The position numbers and the translations under genes were made by a program. DNA of 41,425 nt. Origin: Fimbriimonadaceae bacterium (GTDB lineage: Bacteria; Armatimonadota; Fimbriimonadia; Fimbriimonadales; Fimbriimonadaceae). The stretch lies in the NCBI GenBank assembly GCA_025455775.1, contig JALOLT010000008.1:1-41425 (forward strand), given 5' to 3'. Shown piece by piece: positions 33,786 to 41,425 of the stretch (position 1 is its first letter; every line of letters begins with the position of its first letter). The notes beneath the pieces were generated by a model. The model saw nothing but the letters and a program-made list of their open reading frames with translations. It was not told the DNA's origin and searched no databases.

Positions 33786-34223
33786 ATGATCTTCATGAAG
33801 CGTTTCGCCCTTTGCAGTCTCACCCTGGCCTCTCTCCTTCTTCTAACCGCTTGTGCTGGCCCAAGCCTGGTCGGCACATGGACCGGCACGGTGAGCGTAC
33901 AAGGCGCGAACGCAGACGTTACCGTTAGTTTCCAGCAAGGCGGTGCGATGACCACTGACATGAAAATCGCTGGCCCGGCAAACGCAGAAATGGCGATCAA
34001 AACCACGGGAACATACAAGTTGGAAGGAGAAGCTCTAACGACAACAGTTGATAATGTTGACCTGACCATGCCCCCAGCTTTGAAGCAAATGGAAGCGATG
34101 ATCAAGGATCAAATCCAGAAGGAATCTGCCGTAAGCTCGGGATCAATCAAGTGGGTTGACGCCAATACTGTCGAGCTCACTCCTGCGCAAGGCAATGTCC
34201 TCACCTTGAAACGAAAGGTGTAA
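33786..34223 (+). CDS. Small lipoprotein, unknown
   Basis: 145 residues from the ATG at 33786 (GAGGT ten bases upstream; a second ATG at 33795). Signal peptide FALCSLTLASLLLLTACAG with lipobox LTAC, then a beta-rich domain of about 120 residues starting SLVGTWTGTVSVQGANADV, a pattern seen in lipocalin-like secreted proteins where GTW opens the first strand. It is likely anchored on the outer side of a membrane. The S4-domain gene follows 2 bases after its stop. The 259 bases between ispG and this gene show nothing recognisable. Confidence 0.78.
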   Translation: MIFMKRFALCSLTLASLLLLTACAGPSLVGTWTGTVSVQGANADVTVSFQQGGAMTTDMKIAGPANAEMAIKTTGTYKLEGEALTTTVDNVDLTMPPALKQMEAMIKDQIQKESAVSSGSIKWVDANTVELTPAQGNVLTLKRKV

Positions 34224-34225
34224 GT

Positions 34226-34444
34226 GTGATTGATCACCGCCAGTTCTCGATCCGAGGGGAGACGATCACCTTGGGCCAACTCCTGAAGGCAGCTGGCTGC
34301 GTTCAGACAGGGGGAGATGCCAAGACTCTGCTGGCAGAAGGGCTGGTGCAAGTAAACGGTGAAGTCGAACAGCGTCGTGGCCGACAGCTTCGGGCAGGAG
34401 ATATTGTGGTTGTTTCCGACGAAGATGCAATTACAATTGTCTAA
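34226..34444 (+). CDS. S4-domain RNA-binding protein (YbcJ/YaaA type)
   Basis: 72 residues from GTG at 34226, with AAAGGTG five bases before. Almost the whole protein is one S4 RNA-binding domain: ITLGQLLKAAGCVQTGGDAK, LLAEGLVQVNGEVEQRRGRQ, LRAGDIVVV. Stand-alone S4 proteins of this size bind structured RNA and are linked to ribosome assembly or recF-neighbour genes in other bacteria; here the neighbour is a lipoprotein. It ends 4 bases from the convergent ABC permease stop. Confidence 0.87.
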   Translation: MIDHRQFSIRGETITLGQLLKAAGCVQTGGDAKTLLAEGLVQVNGEVEQRRGRQLRAGDIVVVSDEDAITIV

Positions 34445-34448
34445 GACT

Positions 34449-35318
34449 TTACTTGCCGCCAGTCGTTGAAATGCCTTGGATGAAAGTCTTTTGGGCAAAG
34501 AAGAAAAGAACTAAGATTGGCAGGGTAAAGAGTGTTGCTGCCGCCATCAGGTAAGACCAGGCTCCCCCGTAGTTACTGAGGAATTGTTGTAAACCATAGG
34601 CAAGAGTGTACTTCGTAGGGTCATTGATATAGAGGAGGGGTCCGAAGAATTCGTTCCACGTTCCCAGGAAGACAAAAAGGGTACAGGTTGCAAGGGCTGG
34701 CTTGGAAAGAGGGATTACTAGCTGGATAAAAATTCTCCACTCGGTGGCACCATCTACTCTGCCAGCTTCGAGCATCTCAGTCGGCAAAGTGCGGAAGAAC
34801 TGGGTAAGCAGAAAGACCAAAAAGGGTGAAGCGAAAAATGCTGGCACGATGAGAGGTAAGTATGTTCCGTACCAACCTAAGTTCTTGAACAGGGTGAAAA
34901 CAGGAATCATCGTAACTTGCCCAGGCAAGGCCATCGTTCCCAACATGACGACGAACAAAACGTCTCTGCCCCAAAATGTGAGTTTACTGAAACCGTAAGC
35001 GACAAGGCTACTACTGGAAATTGCACCAATTATCGATACAATGCACAGAAATATTGTATTTCTTAAGTAATCACCCAAGGGCACAGTTGCTAGAGCCTCT
35101 GCATAGTTTGACCACTTGATCGCTTGAGGCAGCAAACTCGCAAGCGTTGGAGCGGATCCTCCACCTCCCGTTGCATAAATCTCACGATCCGGCTTTAATG
35201 AAGTACTGACCATCCATAAAAGAGGTAGCACAGCCGGTAAGCTCAGAGCAATGAGGCAAAAATGCACGAGGATCTTATGCCATTTCTGAGGCGCAAGCCA
35301 GCGAGAGTCAGACTGCAT
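34449..35318 (-). CDS. ABC sugar transporter permease (MalG/UgpE-like)
   Basis: 289 residues, six predicted membrane helices. The cytoplasmic EAA loop is present (EAGRVDGATEWRIFIQLVIP), which docks the ATPase. AGGAGG lies 7 bases before the ATG at 35318, inside the end of the solute-binding protein gene (11-base overlap). The C-terminus (FFAQKTFIQGISTTGG) is typical of the MalG side of the carbohydrate uptake-1 group. Last gene of the three-gene operon; substrate unknown. Confidence 0.93.
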   Translation of the reverse strand: MQSDSRWLAPQKWHKILVHFCLIALSLPAVLPLLWMVSTSLKPDREIYATGGGGSAPTLASLLPQAIKWSNYAEALATVPLGDYLRNTIFLCIVSIIGAISSSSLVAYGFSKLTFWGRDVLFVVMLGTMALPGQVTMIPVFTLFKNLGWYGTYLPLIVPAFFASPFLVFLLTQFFRTLPTEMLEAGRVDGATEWRIFIQLVIPLSKPALATCTLFVFLGTWNEFFGPLLYINDPTKYTLAYGLQQFLSNYGGAWSYLMAAATLFTLPILVLFFFAQKTFIQGISTTGGK

Positions 35319-36669
35319 AACCTAACCTCCTGCGACGCTCTTGTTCTTCAACCACAGCCTTCTCTAATTCTTCAACTGCTTGTCGTGGGCTCCATGTCCC
35401 CCTAATGGCAAAGTCTTCCGATCGATTCGCACGATCCATGATGAAGGTTTGAGTCGGAACGGGAGGATTGCCAACCAAATCTTGTGATGCCAAAACCTTC
35501 ACAAAAGTACCAAACTCTGGGTTTTCACGGAGGTACTTCTGATAGTCAGGGGCTTCGGCAATTCTGTTGTTCAGAGGGAGCCAACCCCCTCTTGTATAGA
35601 GGCTCGCAGCCTGCTCGGATCCTGCCAAACCAGACCAAAATCTCACGAATTCCCAGGCTCCCTCAACCTCCTTGGCAGTCTTGGGAATAATCATAAAGTT
35701 TCCGTTGGTCACGCCTGCCAAGGGTCTGCCGCCTTGGGGAGGAGGCAAAGGGATTGTTTTATACTCTAGGTCAGGGGCAAACTTACGGATCTGTTCGACC
35801 CTCCATTGACCATCAAAAGTGCAACTCAAAGCACCTCCAATAAAGGGCCATCCTCCCGTGAAAGATGCTGAGTCTAACCCGGAGAAAAATCGATTTACTG
35901 CATCAAAACCGACCTTCTTCCTTTCTTCCACAATGAAATCCATGGCCCTCACATTCTCTTCAGAATTGAGTGTGAGTTCACTCTTCTCAAAATCGTAGAG
36001 TCCACCGCCAAAAACCTGGCTCAGATTTAGAAAGTTACTCGGTACATACCCGATCCTTGTGTAGTTATTGCTTCGATCTTTTCGATGAAGCAACTCACTG
36101 ATAGTGCAAAGTTCTTCAAGCGACTTCGGGAAATTCTCAGGATCTAAACCAGCCTCTATAAAGTGTTGAGGAATATAGTACAGGCCAAAGGCATTCAATC
36201 CAATGGTCATACCGTAAAGACTCTCACCTAACATGCCGGTCGTCAGGGAGACAGGATAAGATGTCGCCTTAAAGTCTTCCCACTCCATCCGACTCATGAG
36301 AGTCTCCAGAGGGAGCAATAGACCCTGCGAGCCCCACGTGGGAATAACCTGGGCCCAATGAGTCATAACATCCGGAGGATCGCCGCCGACTGTCCCCATT
36401 AAGAACTTGCTTTCACCGACCGAGCCAGGGATGATAAGAGGGACAACCTCATATCGACTCTGACTCTCGTTAAATTCGTCAATAATTGTTTGAACAACTT
36501 CCCCCCATTCGCCGCTCCACATGTGCCAATATCGGACTGTCTTGCGCCCTCTCATTCTTCTCCTCTCTGTACCAGGGGTTAAGAGATAAGTCCCAGTCGC
36601 AAGCCCTGCAACCCCTGCCCCAACCCAGCGCAAAACATCACGTCGGGAAACTTGATCAGTTGTTGCCAT
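35308..36669 (-). CDS. ABC transporter solute-binding protein, Tat-exported
   Basis: 453 residues. The N-terminus carries a twin-arginine motif (SRRDVLRWVGAGVAGLATG), so it is probably exported folded. The mature part is a family 1 (sugar/oligosaccharide) binding protein: RYWHMWSGEWGEVVQTIIDE, FNESQSRYEV, GGDPPDVMTHW, then FIIPKTAKEVEGAWEFVRFW-like text near the C-terminus (NFMIIPKTAKEVEGAWEFV). It overlaps both permease genes (14 and 11 bases), an arrangement that enforces coupled expression. The sugar is not predictable. Confidence 0.92.
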   Translation of the reverse strand: MATTDQVSRRDVLRWVGAGVAGLATGTYLLTPGTERRRMRGRKTVRYWHMWSGEWGEVVQTIIDEFNESQSRYEVVPLIIPGSVGESKFLMGTVGGDPPDVMTHWAQVIPTWGSQGLLLPLETLMSRMEWEDFKATSYPVSLTTGMLGESLYGMTIGLNAFGLYYIPQHFIEAGLDPENFPKSLEELCTISELLHRKDRSNNYTRIGYVPSNFLNLSQVFGGGLYDFEKSELTLNSEENVRAMDFIVEERKKVGFDAVNRFFSGLDSASFTGGWPFIGGALSCTFDGQWRVEQIRKFAPDLEYKTIPLPPPQGGRPLAGVTNGNFMIIPKTAKEVEGAWEFVRFWSGLAGSEQAASLYTRGGWLPLNNRIAEAPDYQKYLRENPEFGTFVKVLASQDLVGNPPVPTQTFIMDRANRSEDFAIRGTWSPRQAVEELEKAVVEEQERRRRLGYAV

Positions 36670-37540
36670 ATTGCACCCACTTCTTCTGAGTCATAAAGAG
36701 GATCGACGTCGCCCCGACCACAATGACAAAAAGAATCCAAGCCATGGCACTTGCGTAGCCCATATCTAGGTACCGAAACGCTCGATTAAAGAGATACAGT
36801 GAGTAAAAGAGGGTCGAATCCTGAGGCCCCCCGTTCGTCATAATAAATGCGTTCGTGAAGTATTGAAAAGATCCAATGACTCCCATGATCAGGTTAAAGA
36901 AGATGACAGGCGTCATGAATGGCCAAGTAATAGCCTTTAGGCGATGCCAAGCCGATGCACCGTCTACCAGAGATGCTTCATAAAGGCTCAAGGGAACGTC
37001 TTTGAGACCTGCGAGGTAAATCACCATCGATCCCCCAACTCCCCAAAGGCTGATCAGAACAAGACTCGTGAGAGACCAGGTCGGATCATTTAACCAGTTA
37101 GGGCCAATAATGCCAACCGTTTTGAGAAGACCGTTCAGAAGACCAATCTGAGGATTCATGATCCAAACAAAGATCACGCTCGTCGCCACTGCCGGAACAA
37201 TTGAAGGTATATAGAAGAGTGTGCGATAAATCTCTTGACCTTTGATTCGAATGTTGAGCAATAGGGCTAGGCCAAATCCACAAAGGATTCCCAATGGAAC
37301 TGCCACTGCGGCATAGGTAAAAGTCACCTGAAGAGACTGCCAAAACTGAGGATCTTGCGTAAAGAGGGCGTGGTAATTCGCAAACCCTACCCATTTCGGT
37401 TCACTAATGATATCGTAGCGGGTGAACGATAGCCAGAGGCTTTGCAAGAATGGCCAGGCAGTAAAAACGGAAAAACCAATCAGCCAAGGGCTGATGAAGA
37501 GGTAGCCAATCAGGTTTTGCTGGCGTTTCTGTCTCGACAT
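36656..37540 (-). CDS. ABC sugar transporter permease (MalF/UgpA-like)
   Basis: 294 residues, six predicted helices with the usual start QNLIGYLFISPWLIGFSVF and the EAA loop YEASLVDGASAWHRLKAITWP. It pairs with the MalG-like permease two genes on. First gene of the operon, whose order is permease-binding protein-permease. No ATPase is encoded nearby, so a shared MsmK/UgpC-type ATPase from elsewhere is likely. The 122 bases upstream to the DUF2130 stop hold no clear terminator. Confidence 0.93.
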   Translation of the reverse strand: MSRQKRQQNLIGYLFISPWLIGFSVFTAWPFLQSLWLSFTRYDIISEPKWVGFANYHALFTQDPQFWQSLQVTFTYAAVAVPLGILCGFGLALLLNIRIKGQEIYRTLFYIPSIVPAVATSVIFVWIMNPQIGLLNGLLKTVGIIGPNWLNDPTWSLTSLVLISLWGVGGSMVIYLAGLKDVPLSLYEASLVDGASAWHRLKAITWPFMTPVIFFNLIMGVIGSFQYFTNAFIMTNGGPQDSTLFYSLYLFNRAFRYLDMGYASAMAWILFVIVVGATSILFMTQKKWVQYGNN

Positions 37541-37662
37541 TGATTTAGCGTTAGATTGACTGCATCGACCCTCTCAACATGGCTTTGTACTGATTTATCG
37601 CGAGAGAAGGCCATGATCAGCTTAAAAACCAGGAAGAACTGCTCTTAGTTCACTGTTTAACT

Positions 37663-38916
37663 CTAACCTTCGTCGTCTTCGGTATCTTCGTAGTCTTCCA
37701 GCGCAGGTAGCTCTGGCATTTCGCGCCCACCAATTCCCTGAAGGTCACCCGACAATCCAGTAACAGACAACAAAACCCGTTCAATCTGCTTTTCCCGCTT
37801 CTTCCAACGTTTCAGGGTCGCAGCTTTTTCTTTCGCCAAATCCGTCTGCATTGCCACAAATGGTTCAATAATCCCCTCGATTCTGGCTTTGAATTCTGAC
37901 CCTGTCAGGTAGTCGTAAAGCAGTTCTGCTTTACCTTGCTTCCCTTCTGCCAAACGACGCGCCGTATAAACTTGCTCCATTTGTTGTCGCATAGCGGTCG
38001 CAAGGGGCATCACAAATTGCGGACGACACACCCATACACCTTCATAAAGGGCGAAGTTTTCAACCCCTCTCGGGAGGACTTCACTGACAATGATGACAAT
38101 CTCAGCCTTAACCAGAATTGCGTCTTGTTTGGCCTTTGTCGTCCACTCTCCTCCCCAGGCAACAGTTCGCTTGATCTCCCACATCAAGGTGCCAGCACTC
38201 AGGCCAGGGGCGAGCATCACCTTCTGCACTAAGTCACCACCTCTCTGCCCAGACTTCACCGCTTCAATCTCGTCCCAAGGAAAAGCCTTTCGGAGCAAGT
38301 CTTCTAGGTCAAGCTCTAGCACCTCTCCTTGCATTTGTTGGGAACCTTGTATGGCCTGACGCCTTGCTTCATCGAGCTGGGAGACCAGTTTTTCGATTTG
38401 CTTATCCTTTTCCGCAATTCGTAAACGTTCTGCTTCTTGGGCCTCCCGCTGGGCTTCATCTCTCAGCTTAGCAATCTCTGCCTGAGCCGCTCTTTGGGCT
38501 TCCATCTGGGCTGCTTGGGCAGCGAGCTCAGCCGCCTGTTTCTGTTTCAAGACCTCGGCCAGTTCACTCTGGTTCTTTTGCAAAATCGTCCTGACCTCAG
38601 CCTCTCGCGCGGCTGATCCCTGTAACTGACTTTCAAACTCTGAACGAATCTTTTCTCTTTGAACCTTCTCTCCTTCTTGAAGCTGCTCGCTTAAGCGTTT
38701 TGCCACTTCTTTCTCGATACTCTCTTTTTCAAGAGCGATATTTTGTCGTTCAGTGGCTAAAGCCCTTTCCGCCGCTAGTTTCTCGTCTAACAGGGTCCTT
38801 ACCCGCCCTTCCGCTTCTGCCTTAGCTTGTGCAACAAGAGGGGCAGCAATCGTTTCGGACAAGGGGATCTGGGTTCCACACTCGGGACATTGAATTGTCG
38901 GACTTTGCAAAGTCAT
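37663..38916 (-). CDS. DUF2130 family protein
   Basis: 417 residues. An N-terminal zinc-knuckle-like pair (IQCPECGTQIPL), then a long coiled coil (about 25-205) rich in Ala, Glu, Arg and Gln, then the DUF2130 domain (about 205-390): QMQGEVLELDLEDLLRKAFP, EAVKSGQRGGDLVQKV, LMWEIKRTVAWGGEWTTKAK. The E/D...ExK spacing is like that of PD-(D/E)XK nuclease folds, which is why this family is thought to act on nucleic acid. The acidic tail (EDYEDTEDDEG) is typical. Role unknown. Confidence 0.88.
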   Translation of the reverse strand: MTLQSPTIQCPECGTQIPLSETIAAPLVAQAKAEAEGRVRTLLDEKLAAERALATERQNIALEKESIEKEVAKRLSEQLQEGEKVQREKIRSEFESQLQGSAAREAEVRTILQKNQSELAEVLKQKQAAELAAQAAQMEAQRAAQAEIAKLRDEAQREAQEAERLRIAEKDKQIEKLVSQLDEARRQAIQGSQQMQGEVLELDLEDLLRKAFPWDEIEAVKSGQRGGDLVQKVMLAPGLSAGTLMWEIKRTVAWGGEWTTKAKQDAILVKAEIVIIVSEVLPRGVENFALYEGVWVCRPQFVMPLATAMRQQMEQVYTARRLAEGKQGKAELLYDYLTGSEFKARIEGIIEPFVAMQTDLAKEKAATLKRWKKREKQIERVLLSVTGLSGDLQGIGGREMPELPALEDYEDTEDDEG

Positions 38917-38967
38917 TCTTCGGCACTCACCTTGCGGAAGTATACAAGGGGCACCTCACAACTCGCC

Positions 38968-39036
38968 GATCACGAAGATCACAAGGATCACGAAGATCAC
39001 GAAGATCACGAGCATCTCGAGCATCTCGAGCATCAC
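38968..39036. repeat. 9-bp tandem repeat between panD and the DUF2130 gene
   Basis: About 7.7 units of 9 bp: five GATCACGAA-type units followed by CATCTCGAG twice and a partial CATCAC. It lies in the 146-base intergenic gap. In one plus-strand frame it would read as His/Asp/Glu repeats, but no start, RBS or continuing gene supports coding. Confidence 0.85.
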
Positions 39037-39062
39037 GCGAGACGAAAAGAACCGAAGCCCAA

Positions 39063-39425
39063 TCAGCCGAGGACGGTGAAGGGCGTCATGTCACGCACCA
39101 CCTCGTTCTCTTCGTTCAGCAAGAGCACGCGAGGAACAATAGGCTCATCTGAGAGGGCGAAGGCAGCCACGATAATCTTATCGCCTGGGTTGAAGAAGTG
39201 CGCTGCCCCTCCGTTCAGCCCAACGACGCCCTTCGGTCCACTAAAAGCATAGGTCTCAATGCGCGACGTATGATCAACCGCCCACACGTGAACCAGTTCC
39301 CCGTCCATGATCCCGACCCGGCGCAAGAGATCTCCATCGATCTCTATGCTGCCAACATAATCTGGGTTCGCATAGGTCACCCTGGCGTGGTGAAGTTTAG
39401 ATTTTAGCAACTGGGACAGGCGCAT
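39063..39425 (-). CDS. panD: Aspartate 1-decarboxylase precursor
   Basis: Makes beta-alanine for pantothenate and CoA. 120 residues, family length. Self-cleavage site Gly25-Ser26 (DYVGSIEIDGDLL) yields the pyruvoyl group; later motifs NGGAAHFFNPGDKIIVAAFA and PRVLLLNEENEVV fit. The start at 39425 lies inside the ccmF 3' end (29-base overlap). No panB or panC is adjacent. Confidence 0.96.
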   Translation of the reverse strand: MRLSQLLKSKLHHARVTYANPDYVGSIEIDGDLLRRVGIMDGELVHVWAVDHTSRIETYAFSGPKGVVGLNGGAAHFFNPGDKIIVAAFALSDEPIVPRVLLLNEENEVVRDMTPFTVLG

Positions 39426-41425
39426 CTTCCGACTCTTTAGACTGTTCTATTCCTTTCTCATCTTCAGCCGGTAGGCCCTGGAGGGGCTCTTGGCGACTGC
39501 GGCGACGGTACCAGGCAGCCCAAAGTCCTCCGATCGTCATAATCGCCGTGCCGAACCAGACAAATCCTGTGAGAGGCTTGTAGAAGACCTCGACTGGGTA
39601 AGCAGGGTTCGCATAGAGCACCTGGAAGTAGGCGGTTCGATCTGCCGCATCGATTCTTTCGAGTCTCAGGGTGTAGTGATCACCCAACTTCGCATCGTTA
39701 TATTGCAGGTCTCCTGCCCCGACCATTTTGATGCTGGGCGAAACGACGAACTCCTCGGAACCAATGCGAACGCGGGCATCTGCGATGAAAGTGGCTCCCA
39801 CCATCCCCATCGGCCCATCCGTGCGCAACTGAGCGTAGGTCACAGCAATCCCCCTTTCTCGGTAAACCCCGGTTTCACCAGGCTTCAAGGGAGTTGGGTC
39901 GGTCGCCTCAAACTGGAAGGGGTGAGCTGTCATGTAGATATCGTAAAGGAATCGATGCTCGACATGTGGCCAGATGAAAGGACTCGGCTCGCCCCCCTGG
40001 GGGTCTGGCATAAAGTAAAGGCCTGGCCTGGCGGTGAAGGTGTAGTTGCCTGTATCAACCTTCATCTCGATCTTGTTATTGCGATCGGTGAAAGGCTTGT
40101 TATTACCGATCAAGCTCACTTGATAGCCAAAAGCCGAAGCAGGGGCGGCACTGTGGACGATCATCTCCTGCTTTTGCTCAAATCCGCGGCTCGCGATCAA
40201 GCCAAACATTGTCAATGCCACTCCGATGTGAGTGACCATCCCCCCAAGACCACTCGGCGATCGTTTGGCAAGCTCTGCCATTCGGTACAAGTTTGCGACA
40301 CAGGTGAAGGTGCAGAAAAAGCAGAGGATTGAGACCCACACCCACCCAACCGCGTGAACCTCGCCAAAGAAGTGAATGGTTTTCTCAAGGTCGGCAGGCA
40401 CGCCAGTGTAACCCTGCTTGACCCAAATCAGGAGACACCCAGTGATGCCGATCGAGATTGCGAGCGCGTTCGCGAGGCGACCCATCAGTGCCTTGAACCC
40501 GATGTGCTTCCACGTGAGGAAGGGGGCGATGCCCATAAAGATCATGATGAAGGGGAAAGGCCATGCCAAAACCTGGTGATAGAGGTGCTCCTCCACAACC
40601 TTCGGCGTGCGGTTCATCAGACTTTGGATCAGAGGGACGCTCATCCCAATCGCTGTGACGACTCCCAGCGATGTGAGCAACCAAATTGCCGACCCATAGA
40701 ACGCCTCCCGTTGGAGCCAACCCTTGCTCTCCACTCCCTGGCCGAGCATTTTGCGGATCGCTGCCCTGTTCCAAAGGTGAACAACGATGAATGATCCAAG
40801 AGCAGCTCCTCCGAGTGTGATAAGGAGCCAAAGTGCGGAGCGATCCATCTGGGCAAAGCTATGAACGCTCGTATCGCCCAGCATTCCGGATCTGGTTAAG
40901 AAGGTGCCGTAGCAGAAGAGGATAAAGGGGAGGGCAGCCCAGATCGTGTTACCCAAGTGCCACTTGGTACGGCTCTTTTGCACAAAGATGCCGTGAATGA
41001 AGGCGGCAAGAGCACACCAAGGCACAAAAGAGGTGTTTTCGACGGGATCCCACATCCAGAATCCGCCCCAACCAAGAGTTTCGTAAGCCCAGAAGCCACC
41101 CATGCAAAGGCCCAAACCCAACAATGACAGGCTCACCAGAGCCCAGGGTCGGACTTGGTCGATCCAGGTCTCGAGATCCCGCTTCATCAGAGCTGCCATG
41201 GACCAGGCAAAGAGAATCGCCATTGAGCCGAAGCCAAAGAAGATGGTGGGAGGGTGGATGACAACCCAGTAGTTCAGGAGCGAAGGGGCCATCCCGTTCC
41301 CATCGGCCGGGATCAAAACCTGGTTCCCAATTCCCAGCTGGCGAATCAAATCATAGGGAGATTCGAAGGTCAGAATCGCAGCCAAAAAGGCAGTTAAGGT
41401 GGAAAAAACAATGGAGAATAGCCGG
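39397..41425 (-). CDS. ccmF: Cytochrome c-type biogenesis protein CcmF, N-terminus outside the window
   Basis: At least 675 residues; the frame is open to the right edge, so roughly the first 100 residues are missing. CcmF is the haem lyase of the system I cytochrome c maturation pathway, in the inner membrane. The haem-handling tryptophan-rich motif (WGGFWMWDPVENTSFVPW) is intact, with HPPTIFFGF before it and many membrane helices after. A C-terminal periplasmic domain (about the last 250 residues) ends with a single helix and a Glu/Pro-rich tail. Its 3' end overlaps panD by 29 bases, which ties the two together. Confidence 0.94.
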   Translation of the reverse strand, partial: RLFSIVFSTLTAFLAAILTFESPYDLIRQLGIGNQVLIPADGNGMAPSLLNYWVVIHPPTIFFGFGSMAILFAWSMAALMKRDLETWIDQVRPWALVSLSLLGLGLCMGGFWAYETLGWGGFWMWDPVENTSFVPWCALAAFIHGIFVQKSRTKWHLGNTIWAALPFILFCYGTFLTRSGMLGDTSVHSFAQMDRSALWLLITLGGAALGSFIVVHLWNRAAIRKMLGQGVESKGWLQREAFYGSAIWLLTSLGVVTAIGMSVPLIQSLMNRTPKVVEEHLYHQVLAWPFPFIMIFMGIAPFLTWKHIGFKALMGRLANALAISIGITGCLLIWVKQGYTGVPADLEKTIHFFGEVHAVGWVWVSILCFFCTFTCVANLYRMAELAKRSPSGLGGMVTHIGVALTMFGLIASRGFEQKQEMIVHSAAPASAFGYQVSLIGNNKPFTDRNNKIEMKVDTGNYTFTARPGLYFMPDPQGGEPSPFIWPHVEHRFLYDIYMTAHPFQFEATDPTPLKPGETGVYRERGIAVTYAQLRTDGPMGMVGATFIADARVRIGSEEFVVSPSIKMVGAGDLQYNDAKLGDHYTLRLERIDAADRTAYFQVLYANPAYPVEVFYKPLTGFVWFGTAIMTIGGLWAAWYRRRSRQEPLQGLPAEDEKGIEQSKESEDAPVPVAKI

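Noticed and set aside
33581-34105. Minus-strand frame with a hydrophobic WLGPHHFPAVIGLALG segment
   Set aside because: It overlaps the lipoprotein gene almost entirely, has no RBS and no recognisable family.
38968-39036. Possible CRISPR array
   Set aside because: Units are 9 bp and contiguous, with no spacers; no cas genes in the window.
38827-39252. Plus-strand frame encoding a His/Asp/Glu repeat protein
   Set aside because: It spans the DUF2130 start and panD on the opposite strand, has no RBS and is explained by the 9-bp repeat.

Overview
The window looks like a chromosomal segment of a free-living bacterium, most likely a member of Armatimonadota (Fimbriimonadia-like). The main clue is a pilin-like gene at about 18.5 kb whose N-terminus (ELLVVIAIIA, FPVFAQAK, then IKQLGT and YTADHDG) has the form common in that phylum. 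A Rhs/YD-core fragment style, a GC content I judge to be in the mid-50s, and a mix of core and secreted genes fit this. The assignment is inference; no rRNA or other phylogenetic marker gene was compared.

Layout. 1-2.9 kb: a short ribosomal operon, rplC-rplD-rplW-rplB, preceded by a hairpin-rich leader and closed by a strong terminator directly after rplB. 3.0-7.5 kb: an accessory island with two tandem Rhs C-terminal cassettes, each followed by a small companion gene. It also holds an IS3-type OrfA remnant, a second Rhs ghost, a 91-bp tandem duplication and five copies of a GC-rich structured repeat in two related forms (A and B) and two orientations. 7.5-16 kb (minus strand): pruA, two coupled membrane coiled-coil proteins, a SulP anion transporter and pyruvate phosphate dikinase. 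16.3-19.6 kb (plus strand): an FkbM-type methyltransferase, rpmE type B, a broken GH76-like gene, a broken pilin-like gene and a small lipoprotein.

20-23 kb (minus): two secreted proteins of unknown function and a LolA-like/thioredoxin fusion. 23.1-31.9 kb (plus): a multi-spanning GT-C-like protein, a glycine-zipper protein with a membrane partner, an ECF sigma factor overlapped by a membrane protein with a secretin-N-like tail, a membrane double zinc ribbon with an L7/L12-CTD-like end, and a proton pyrophosphatase with an unusual insert of about 265 residues. 32.1-41.4 kb: ispG with a coupled 26-residue membrane peptide, a lipoprotein, an S4-domain protein, a three-gene sugar-type ABC importer without an ATPase gene, a DUF2130 protein, panD, and ccmF running off the right edge.

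Working together: the ribosomal genes form one co-transcribed unit. pruA, ppdK, the pyrophosphatase, panD and ispG are central metabolism and energy genes. The sigma/anti-sigma pair and the ABC operon show tight start/stop overlaps. The most unusual content is the structured repeat family in the Rhs island, where copies abut a truncated transposase gene and truncated Rhs genes, plus several odd domain combinations and a very small gene fused by overlap to ispG.
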